Source: Chara braunii (lineage: Eukaryota > Streptophyta > Charophyceae > Charales > Characeae). From it: 38,598 bases of DNA. The notes beneath the pieces were generated by a model, which saw nothing but the letters and a program-made list of their open reading frames with translations, did no database searches and was not told where the DNA came from. Shown piece by piece: positions 31,499 to 38,598 of the stretch. The stretch lies in the NCBI GenBank assembly GCA_003427395.1, contig BFEA01000064.1, positions 1,461,207-1,499,804 of the forward strand. Reading direction: 5' to 3'. The first letter of the stretch is position 1; every line of letters starts with the position of its first letter. A program made the translations under genes and the position numbers.

Positions 31499-32579
31499 GA
31501 GTTGGACCCTTGCCGCAAAACTGTTTCCAGGACCCCACAGCCTGCGGCAGATGTCCACGGAAAGGTGAAATTTCTTCCGCAAACCGTTTTCCCAGACCCC
31601 AAAGACCAAAGATTGCGGCTTGGAAAAACGTAGTTTTCTGTTTTCACATAGGCCTGGACCCCACTGGCCGGCGCCTGGAAAAGGTGCGTGGCCGCAAAAT
31701 GCTGGCCAATGCCGGTGGACAGTTTTTGGCACGTTTCTGTGCGACCCCACCGCGGACTGCTGGCGGCCTTTTGGAAACGGGCAGGCTTGCCGCATTAGGA
31801 ACGAGGAGAGAGGTCCCTCCCGAAAAGGAAACTCTGGATGGGCTGCATGGACCAACGGCCCGTCCAAACGACTCGTGCGACACGATTTTCGCCCCCAGTG
31901 TGTCGTCCTGGTCCAGCATGAAGTCCGTGCCGTCCGTGAACTGCACCACACCTTGCCGCTTCCCAACGCCAGCGGTTGGCGCTTTGCCCTCCACCGCCAG
32001 AAACAGGACACTTTGGAAAACGAGTGCCCGTTTCTGTCAGAGACTTTTCCAGCCGCCAGCCATGTAGAAACATGGCCACCACGGTTTCCAGGACGGCAGT
32101 GGGGTCTGCAAACCACGTTCACATACCTAAAAATTGCTTCCCGGCGGCCTGGTGGGGTCCGAAACCGACCTTCCACGCCTAAACTTTTCCAGCCGCCGGC
32201 CAGTGGGGTCCAGGCCATAGTCCGCAGCCTGGAAAGGTCTCACGGGAGGATTCCTCGCCGCAATTTTGTGCCAACTCTACAGCATAGGGGGGAGGGCGTG
32301 TCTGTCCTGGAAAGGTCTTGGAAAAGTCTCACGGGAGGCAGCGGCCAATAGCGACCAAGAGTGCCACAAAAAAAAAAAGGAAAAAAAAAAAGAAAAAAAA
32401 AAAGAGTGCCGACGGAGAAAGGCAACGATTGGCTCAACTGATTCCCAAAGGGTTTCCACGGCGCATTTGGTCCTCCGCGGTGGGGTCCCCGCAGAACTGC
32501 TTTCCAGCTTTCCAAAATTCTTTGCCCGTTTTTTTTGGCCGGACGGTTTTCCAATCCTTTTTCCTGTGGGGTCCAACTC
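31499..32579. mobile_element. 1081-bp TIR element with GGACCCCAC subterminal motifs
   Basis: The ends are GAGTTGGACCC and GGGTCCAACTC. Copy B of the surrounding duplication gives the unoccupied site. GACCCCAC-type motifs in the left half (about 31532, 31652, 31742) are mirrored by GTGGGGTC in the right half (about 32099, 32153, 32203, 32483, 32566), so the subterminal regions are inverted arrays. GGACCCCACAGG links it to the 10322-10877 element. Overlapping frames up to 248 codons exist on both strands with no domain. Confidence 0.7.
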
Positions 32580-32820
32580 AAAAACAAAAGGGTATACATC
32601 GAAGGCACTGGATATTTTTCTTCAGCATTAAGATAGATTCCCTGACTTGCTCAGAGTGCAGTTGCCTCAGGGCACTTATCCGCAGCTTGATTTTTTTTTT
32701 TTTTTTGTAAGGATGACCGTATTGAGATATCATCATTGAGCTGACCGGCCCAAGGCAATTCAGAAATATCTGGTTTTACTCATCATGTTCCATCATCAGG
32801 GTTCGGACACGGATCTGTAT

Positions 32821-34524
32821 GGGCCTCGTTAGACCCTCCTTGTGAACCCAAAATCCACAAGGAAGTGCTCGTTCCACCTGTCCTCGGCGACGATTCACAG
32901 AAAAAAATGTGAAAACAGCACAAGGAAATTTCCTTGTGGCGTCCTTGTGGCTACAGCCAATTTTTCCTAATCCCAAGGGACCTCCCGAGGTCCCTCGGAG
33001 CACAAGGAAGCGCGAAATTCAGAGCAGCGAAGGCATGCGTCGACGCACAGTTTTGGTTTGGGGGTGGTCCAGACGTGATCCACCGAACGGGAGCACGAAT
33101 ATCCCTGCCCTCTACCGTCTGGGCGGCACCCCAACGGCTCCAAACGGTCACCGTTCGCGTGAGGCCTCCATCCGTCAAATCGGGCGTCGCCGGCCGGTGT
33201 CATGCGGTCTGCTGCGCTGGGCAATCGTCGACAACGGTCGAAAATTTGAATGCTTGTCTGCGTCGGCGCTGCGTTCCACGACGACAGTTTTATTTTGGAA
33301 GATCTTCATTTTCGTCGCTTGTCGTCACGGCTTGCACGTCGGAGCACAGATTTCCCTCACTTTTTCTTCTGTCGACAGAGTTCTTCGCTGGACGGTGGAC
33401 CACTGAAATGGAGCTGCTGCCCTTTCCACGACCCTTACATGGCAGACCGGCAGCTCCCTGTCCTGCGCTTCACATCGGCCTGCTCCCTATTGCGGCTCGC
33501 AAAAGGAGATCTTCCAAGAACGACGACAGGATGGATCGACGACTGACCAACGGCAGACCGGCAGCTCCCTGTCCTGCGCTTCACCCACCACGTCGGTGTC
33601 GCTCGAGGAGTCACTCTGCAACCCAACGTGTAGCACAGCTGAACAACAGCCTCCGAGGTCGCCACGTAGTCGGGGCCATCGTTTGGAGCTTGCATCAATG
33701 TCCTCCATCTACGCGCGCACAACTGCTCCTTCAGTCGTCCCAGCGCCCTCTCCTGCTGACATCGAAGAACAACGGTAGACACGGCCGCCGCCACGGCCTG
33801 CAGCTCAAGAGGCGTCAACACCGCACGTCCACCCTCTCCGCCGCCCTCCATAGCCTCAACCTGGACACGGACCCATCGCTCCGCTGCCACGTCCACCCTC
33901 TCCGCCGCCCTCCATAGCCTCAACCTGGACACGGACCCATTGCTCCGCTGCCGTGTGTGTCGTCCCTCCACACCCAGCGAAGAAGCGGAAGACGTCCGTC
34001 GAAAGCTGGCCCCTTTTCTCTGGATGCAGTCTCGCAGACGGAAATGTGTTTCAAGGCGCAGTCGACGTGTGCGAAGGTCGACGGCGATGGACGCACCCGA
34101 CGATGCATGCGCACTCGCAACCGCAGGGGGACAGAAATGACGCCGCTGTTGAGCCCGTTTCAGCAGTACGCCGTCTTCGCACCGCCAGCCTCACGTCGTC
34201 GTCGTTTGTCGCAGTCATCATTAGACATTCAAATTTCAAACGCCGACGCCCCCCCGGTTAAAAAATTTTCCCGTCGACCGCCTCATGCCGTTTTCCGCCA
34301 CACGTCGCTGGACCACGCCGCCTCCACACGGACAAAAGACGGTGGACCAAGGACCACCGACCCCGCGGCAACTAATTTCCGTATGAAAACGGCCGCGGGC
34401 ACGCCACAAGGAAACAACTTAGGTCCTAAAGGACAAGTGTAACGCCGCCGCAAATTTCCCTTAAGAGCCACAAGGAAATTTCCTTGTGGCTCAAGGAACT
34501 CGTAAGGAGTGTCTAACGAGGCCC
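32821..34524 (-). mobile_element. Harbinger-type element, 1.7 kb
   Basis: The left end is GGGCCTCGTTAGACCCTCCT. The right end, reverse-complemented, is GGGCCTCGTTAGACACTCCT. Flanks (TAT / TTC) give no clean duplication. The palindrome GCCACAAGGAAATTTCCTTG(TGGC) at 34468-34491 has a near-copy at 32922-32940. The internal palindrome GGGACCTCCCGAGGTCCC is at about 32979-32996. It contains a transposase fragment on the minus strand and a 61-bp direct duplication at 33836-33951. Confidence 0.82.
33435..33971 (-). pseudogene. Harbinger-type transposase, N-terminal fragment
   Basis: A 178-codon frame parallel to the one at 1602-1048. Shared features are a run of Glu-Gly-Gly-Gly, a Val/Ala-rich helix, an Arg/Leu-rich segment, V-A-T-x-E-x-V-V-Q-L-C, then R-A-T-P-T-W-W-V-K-R-R-T-G. 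After R-R-T-G the sequence diverges and a short duplication repeats VKRRTGSCRSA. No catalytic DDE region remains. It is likely a degraded internal deletion derivative of an autonomous element, named by motif recall only. Confidence 0.45.
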
Positions 34525-34588
34525 TTCCACTCTCTACTTTTAAATTCGCACTTTTGACAAGACCATCTCAACAGAGTGGTCTCTTAAA

Positions 34589-34785
34589 CCACCAGTACCT
34601 CGCTCAGCTATTGAATCCGAGCCTCCCAGCACGCTGCGCGCCAAGTCCTGCCGAACCGTCGTCGCAATTTTCTTTTTCTCTTTGCCTGCGGCCTCCAGCC
34701 AATGCGGTCCGGCAGGCCGAAGCCCAAATGGCGCGGCGCGTATACGGGAAGCGCCGCGGCCGATAGCTGGGCCAGGCACTGGTGG
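34589..34785. mobile_element. MITE, CCACCAGT family, TTAA target
   Basis: Ends CCACCAGTACCT and AGGCACTGGTGG. With one extra base (A...T) each side the flanks are TTAA at 34584-34587 and 34787-34790. The duplicated copy at 31486-31495 (CTCTTAAAGT) is the empty site with one TTAA. This suggests piggyBac-like target use. Related to 121-313. Confidence 0.75.
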
Positions 34786-34909
34786 TTTAAAGTAAAAAAA
34801 AAGGGTATACATCGAAGGCACTGTATTATTTTTCTTCAGCATTGGGATAGATTCCCTGACTTGCTCAGAGTGCAGTTGCCTCAGGGCACTTATCAGCAGC
34901 TTGAATTTT

Positions 34910-35078
34910 TTTTTTTTTTTGTAAGGATGACCGTATTGAGATATCATCATTGAGCTGACTGGCCCCAGGAAATTCAGAAATATTTGGTTTTACTCATTAT
35001 GTTCCATCAACTGGGTTCGGACACGGATCTGTATTTTAACAGTTCAATGGTGTACCCACTGAGCTAGGCTCTTGGGTC
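34910..35078 (-). mobile_element. tRNA-derived SINE with 14-bp TSD
   Basis: Flanked by perfect GCAGCTTGAATTTT at 34896-34909 and 35079-35092. The minus strand begins with GAGCCTAGCTCAGTGGG (A box), an anticodon-arm-like TGAACTGTTAAAATACA (anticodon position GTT, Asn-like), a B-box-like GTGTCCGAACCC, then about 90 bases of unrelated body and a poly(A) (T at 34910-34920). Truncated relatives lie at 32690-32820 and 362-446. Confidence 0.85.
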
Positions 35079-35092
35079 GCAGCTTGAATTTT

Positions 35093-35440
35093 CAGCTTTC
35101 TTCGTCGCATGAGAAAATGCTTCGTCGCCCTGACTACGGTCACCTTAGGATAAAAGTCCTAGCCTACATACTACCAGACTTTTGTTCTTCTGTTTTCTTT
35201 TTTCTTTCCTTTTGGTTTTTAATAGGAAAGTGATGAGAATAGAGTTTATCACCCTTTGAGGTCTTCATTACATCAGTTCTTTTGCTACAAAATTTTTGAA
35301 AACAAAAGAGACAGAGAATCTGAGAATGGTCTGAGAATAGAATGAGATAGACGTGAAGGCTACACTTTGGTTTGAAGATTCCTCGTTTGCTTAGCTTTGT
35401 AGACTTCTCAGTTGGTGGAATTCTGCGACTCCTGATACAG
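35093..35440. other. No recognised gene
   Basis: T-rich sequence with GAGAATGAGATAG-like purine clusters at 35320-35350. No repeat boundary or reading frame of note. Confidence 0.5.
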
Positions 35441-36156
35441 GCTTGGCCGGTGGTGCCTCGCTCTAATTGGGAGCCGACTGTACATATGTGAGGGACGCCG
35501 GGCCCATTTCCCGACTCGTATAAAATCCATGGCTATGATCTGGACGTCCGGACCGCCGTCCAGACGGTCCGGATTCGGTCCGGACTCCGGACGTCCGGTC
35601 CAGACGGTCCGGATCTGCCAAATTTCGAGAAAAAGTATAAAAAAAAAAACGGTCCAGGACCCTTCCCCATTGAGGAGCCAAGCCCACAAAATTGTTTTGG
35701 GGGTTTTTCAGGCCCGTTTATGCTTTTTTGGGGGGTCCGGACATGCTCTCTCTCTGTAATAATTTATTAGACAACCCCAAGTTTTTGATATGAATAATTC
35801 ATTACCTTTTATTAGTTTTTTTGAACTTTCCAAGTCTTTTTTAAAGTTTTTTTAAGCTGTTTATAGTTTTTGACTTTTAACTCAAGTTTGGTTCGGAATT
35901 CTGACATGACTCTGAAGCAAAAGTGGTTTGCATTGTTATTCTGCATAACAAACTTTTTTTTCAGAATTTTTTTCTTTTTTCTTTTTAATGGTCCGGACAG
36001 TTCCGGAACTGTCCAGACATCCGGACCGTCCGGATCCTCCAATGTCCGGAGGTCCGGAAATGTCCGGAATTCCGGACGTCCGGAAACTACCGGACACGGG
36101 TCCGGGTCCGGCGTAGCCATGATAAAATCTTTTTTCTTGTTAAAAAAAAAAAAAAA
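35440..36156 (+). repeat. SINE family 2 copy interrupted by a hAT-like element
   Basis: GGCCGGTGGTGCCTCGCTCT, then GAGGGACGCCGGGCCC and TTTCCCGACTCGTATAAAATC, reaches 35527. After the insertion, ATAAAATC and a poly(A) at 36142-36156 complete the retroposon. Confidence 0.6.
35528..36121. mobile_element. hAT-like element with TCCGGA-rich ends, 8-bp TSD
   Basis: ATAAAATC occurs at 35520-35527 and 36122-36129. The ends are CATGGCTATG and, reverse-complemented, CATGGCTACG. Each end carries a dense cluster of GTCCGGAC/TCCGGA motifs (35550-35615 and 35993-36110), arranged like transposase-binding subterminal repeats of hAT elements. The middle is A/T-rich with no transposase frame. Non-autonomous. 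Confidence 0.85.
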
Positions 36157-36465
36157 GCAGCCCCAATGCAGGGCCTTTTTTTTTTTTTTTTGAAGCCCTA
36201 ACACGCAGCCTGGGAGACTAGTACTAGATGCAAAGCGAGGGAAACTCTTCTTCTTTAAATAGAAGTCTTCTTTTTAAATTATCCGGGCCCAGTGCCCGAG
36301 GCAGGATCACAAAGCTTTCTTATTCTTCTTCCTTTTTTTTTTACTCTAAAATTCTAAATCATTGATGCAGCCACAGAAGGAATGACTTTTTTTTTTAGTT
36401 ACATTTTTCGAATTTTTTTGGTCGATGATATTCAAAATTCCGATTTATTTATTTTTTTGTTCCAT
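36157..36465. other. No recognised gene
   Basis: Contains a poly-T at 36177-36191, CGGGCCCAGTGCCCGAGGC at about 36285 and AT-rich DNA. Nothing protein-like. Confidence 0.5.
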
Positions 36466-36610
36466 GCTTTTTTTTTTTTTTTTAACTGCTCACATGTTAT
36501 ACAAGCGGGCGCCGGGGGAAACGGGCCCGGCGTCCCTTACAACAGTGTGCGGTGCCACAAGGTGAGCGAGGCATCACCAGCCAGGCTCAATGAGAGTCCG
36601 ATTCTCTAGA
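36466..36610 (-). repeat. SINE family 2 copy
   Basis: The poly-T tail is followed by GAAACGGGCCCGGCGTCCCT and GAGGCATCACCAGCCAGGC, the reverse of the 35440 copy. Confidence 0.55.
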
Positions 36611-36672
36611 ATAGGGCGGATTCGCAAAAAAAAAAAAAAAAAAAAAAAAATAGGGAGGATGTAGATAGAGGA

Positions 36673-36681
36673 CTTTTTTTT

Positions 36682-36742
<61 letters not shown>

Positions 36743-36757
36743 CTTTTTTTTTTTTTG
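36673..36757. repeat. Long poly-T tract
   Basis: About 80 bases of T with two or three C interruptions. It may be retroposon tails in reverse and could be an unstable or assembly-sensitive site. Confidence 0.95.
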
Positions 36758-36941
36758 TGATTGCTGCTTATTTCCTGTGGGAGAGCGGCCTCAGTCTGAG
36801 GTTGAAGTCATGGCATGAACTTATATTGCTTTTGCCTTTGAAACTGGGCCCGGTTCTTAATTTAAATTTCAAAAAAGCAAAAAAAAAAAAAAAAGGCCAG
36901 GAGCATCACCCGGCTCGCAGCTTTGTAGATGAGAAAATCCA

Positions 36942-37277
36942 GGGCCGTGGTCCCATTAGCAAAGAGCATCGGATTGAATGCCTGAATCTGGATGTGTTTG
37001 ATGACAGGAGCAGGAAATTGAGATCGAACTGCTTTTCTGTATCTCTGCATGAAACATAGCCAGATTCAGGATTTCTATCCTATCCCCTTTGCTAGTGGGA
37101 CCACGGCCCAGGGGCGTGGTCCCACTAGCACAGAGCATAGGATTGAATGCCTGAATCTGGATGTGTTTGGGGACAGCGGCAGGAAATCGAGATAGAAGTG
37201 GTTTTCTGTATCTCTGCATAAAACATAGCCAGATTCAGGATTTCTATCCTATCCCCTTGCTAGTGGGACCACGGCCC
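36942..37277. mobile_element. Tandem pair of fold-back MITEs
   Basis: Units 36942-37109 and 37111-37277 both start GGGCCGTGGTCCCA or GGGGCGTGGTCCCA and end TGGGACCACGGCCC, with one A between them. Each folds on itself through GCCTGAATCTGGATGTGTTT against AAACATAGCCAGATTCAGG. The two units are nearly identical, so duplication or insertion was recent. Confidence 0.85.
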
Positions 37278-37469
37278 AGGAAATGGGCCTGCCAGAACCC
37301 AAAGATGACACAGGAACAACGCCCGGCCCATTTCCCGGCTTGTATAATAATAATTAATTAACTCGTTTTTCAGAACTTTTCTGTATAAAAATTTGACAAA
37401 AACCCCAAGGATAAAATCATAAAACCACCCCAGAGTCCAGACCACTAATCAGTACAAAACCGTACATAA

Positions 37470-37602
37470 AGCCCTACCGTCTTCCCCCCAACACAACTCA
37501 CCCCCATTTGGGCTGTACCTGACTGGAAATATAGCTTGAATGCATTCATTACCGGGGTGCGTTATGTTGGGAGGTAAGACGTTAGTACAGGGCCACCTGG
37601 GC
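37470..37602. mobile_element. MITE, TACCGTCTTCCCCCC type
   Basis: The left arm CCCTACCGTCTTCCCCCCAA and the right arm, reverse-complemented TAACGTCTTACCTCCCAACA, form an imperfect fold-back over about 30 bases. The core is non-coding. No clean target duplication seen. Confidence 0.55.
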
Positions 37603-37789
37603 TGCGGGCCTGACACTTCAGTTTCCGGAGGCACGAAACCCCACACCGGCCATTGATGACGCTGGATTTCCCGAGGCCCGAAACACCACGCCAGCCATTG
37701 ATGAACTCAATAAATGGTGCGCGCCGCGCAGGGCCCGAGAGTACTGGTGGTACTTCGTTATGGCCATAACGAAGTGCTTTTTTTTTTCC

Positions 37790-37890
37790 CTTCTTTTTAA
37801 TAGGAAAAACAAATCATATTATACAATGCCGGGAAACGGGCCCGGAGTCCCTCACAAAGGCACCAGCCTCAGGCCTGGTCGTGGCAACTC
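37790..37890 (-). repeat. SINE family 2-like fragment
   Basis: T run, AATAGGAAAAACAAATC, GCCGGGAAACGGGCCCGGAG, TCCCTCAC, CACCAGCCTCAGGCC: the same order as other family 2 copies but diverged. Confidence 0.4.
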
Positions 37891-37902
37891 CGGCCGAGTC
37901 CA

Positions 37903-38005
37903 GGGGCAAGGTCCCACTTGTGCAAATTAGGAGATTTCGGCCGTAGATCTTTGCTATCTACGGTCAGTATCTCTTAATTCGTGCAAGTAGGACCTAGCCC
38001 CAGGT
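37903..38005. mobile_element. Short fold-back MITE
   Basis: GGGGCAAGGTCCCACTTGTG, CAAATTAGGAGAT on the left pairs with ATCTCTTAATTCGTGCAAGT and AGGACCTAGCCCC on the right. The loop holds TAGATCTTTGCTATCTA. The GGGGC...GTCCCAC start relates it to the 27.4-kb MITEs. Confidence 0.75.
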
Positions 38006-38090
38006 CTCTAGACTCCCGAGTCCCAACGTCGAACAACAAAAACGGTCCAAATTTTGACCGTCGCAACTTTCCTTTGCACAGCTTGGGAGG

Positions 38091-38210
38091 TGTACTACCT
38101 TCTTCCCCCCAATACAATGTATGGTCATTATAGCTGTATTTGAGGCATCTTTCAGTCTAGATACAACTAAAATGACCTTACGTTGTATTCGGGGAAAGAA
38201 GGTAGTAGTT
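38091..38210. mobile_element. MITE, CTACCTTCTTCCCCCC family
   Basis: ACTACCTTCTTCCCCCCAAT on the left is matched by a right arm which reverse-complements to ACTACCTTCTTTCCCCGAAT. Inner arms GGTCATTATAGCTGTAT and ATACAACTAAAATGACC also pair. Length about 117 bp. A diverged partial copy is at 9419-9525. Confidence 0.78.
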
Positions 38211-38598
38211 TAACACCCTGAGCAAACGCAAGTAAAAAGTACTCTAAATCTGGGTTAAGCCGACGCCCGGTCCAGACGGACCGGGCCTGATGGACCAGGC
38301 CAGACGGACTGGGGGGGGTCCGCCCAGCAAAACCACACGAGCCAAAAAACATCCCCGGATTTTTTTATTTTTTTTTTGAAGATGGGGTTGGAGTACGCTC
38401 GCTGAGAGGAGCCCGAATCCGCAGAGAAACTTGTGAAAGGCATGTGTGTTGGGGAAGGGGGGGTGGGAGCGGGGGGGGTGTTGACAAGGGGTTAAAAGGG
38501 TGTGTTGCAGCGAATGGTCCATTGCCAGCATGGGGTCTTTGGAGGTCACTGTCGATGCGGGTGTAGTGGAGGTGCTTGCAACTTTTCCTTTCCCTTTG
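38211..38598. other. No recognised gene
   Basis: Holds an inverted GGTCCAGACGGACC cluster at about 38269-38320 and G-rich sequence after 38450. Frames of 61-101 codons on the minus strand have no domain. Confidence 0.45.

Larger units (their letters stand above)
31427..35037. repeat. Direct duplication flanking a Harbinger-type element
   Basis: TTCCACTCTCTACTTTTAAA and the following 45 bases occur at 31429-31493 and 34525-34588. GGGTATACATCGAAGGCACT through the SINE to CACGGATCTGTAT occurs at 32590-32820 and 34802-35037. Copy A is expanded by the element at 31499-32579, copy B by the MITE at 34589-34785. The Harbinger-type element at 32821-34524 lies exactly between the copies. Confidence 0.85.

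Noticed and set aside
31472-32218. 248-codon minus-strand frame and overlapping plus-strand frames
   Set aside because: They cross the TIR boundary at 31499 and arise from GC-rich inverted motifs of the element.
32934-33917. 327-codon plus-strand frame
   Set aside because: Antisense to the transposase fragment, which is the reading conserved with the other element. Openness follows from GC-rich opposite-strand coding.
34960-35075. Functional tRNA-Asn gene
   Set aside because: The arms do not pair well, the B box is imperfect, no acceptor stem closes, and poly(A) plus target duplication show it is a SINE.

Overview
This window is repeat-dominated eukaryotic nuclear DNA. I recognise no intact host gene, no rRNA, no functional tRNA gene and no CRISPR array. 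It has long homopolymer A/T runs, many short-interspersed elements with poly(A) tails, fold-back MITEs, and a large decayed Ty3/gypsy LTR retrotransposon whose primer-binding site matches the 3' end of initiator-tRNA-Met, as is usual in plants. PIF/Harbinger-type remnants are also present. I infer a large, repeat-rich genome of the green lineage. A streptophyte alga such as Chara is my best guess, from recollection of its repeat families only, and I could not verify it.

Layout. From 0 to 12.4 kb there is a mosaic of small transposons: a 193-bp MITE (121-313), a Harbinger-type element with a broken transposase fragment (447 to about 2145), two GGGCGTACTC elements (4613-4724 and 4793-6176), poly(A) retroposons with target-site duplications (6661-6847; a three-deep nest at 8.08-8.56 kb; 11146-11552), and a perfect-TIR element (10322-10877). 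From 12452 to 26305 lies one 13.9-kb Ty3/gypsy element on the minus strand. It has two LTRs of about 2.2-2.3 kb, a PBS, gag with a CCHC knuckle, DSG protease, RT, RNase H, integrase without a chromodomain, and then an extra ORF whose ATG overlaps the pol stop as ATGA. It inserted inside a local tandem repeat of about 200 bp. A 1025-bp hAT-like element (8-bp target duplication) later inserted into its RT. From 26.7 to 38.6 kb the mosaic resumes: concatenated fold-back MITEs (27.4-27.84 and 36.94-37.28 kb), more Harbinger-type elements (27940-28396, 31499-32579, 32821-34524), a tRNA-derived SINE with a 14-bp target duplication (34910-35078), a hAT-like element rich in TCCGGA (35528-36121), and composite microsatellites.

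Nothing here forms an active pathway. The coding capacity belongs to mobile elements and is broken by stops and frameshifts. The most interesting items are the unassigned third ORF of the Ty3 element, the nested insertions with precise empty-site logic, and several apparently undescribed non-autonomous families with defined ends.
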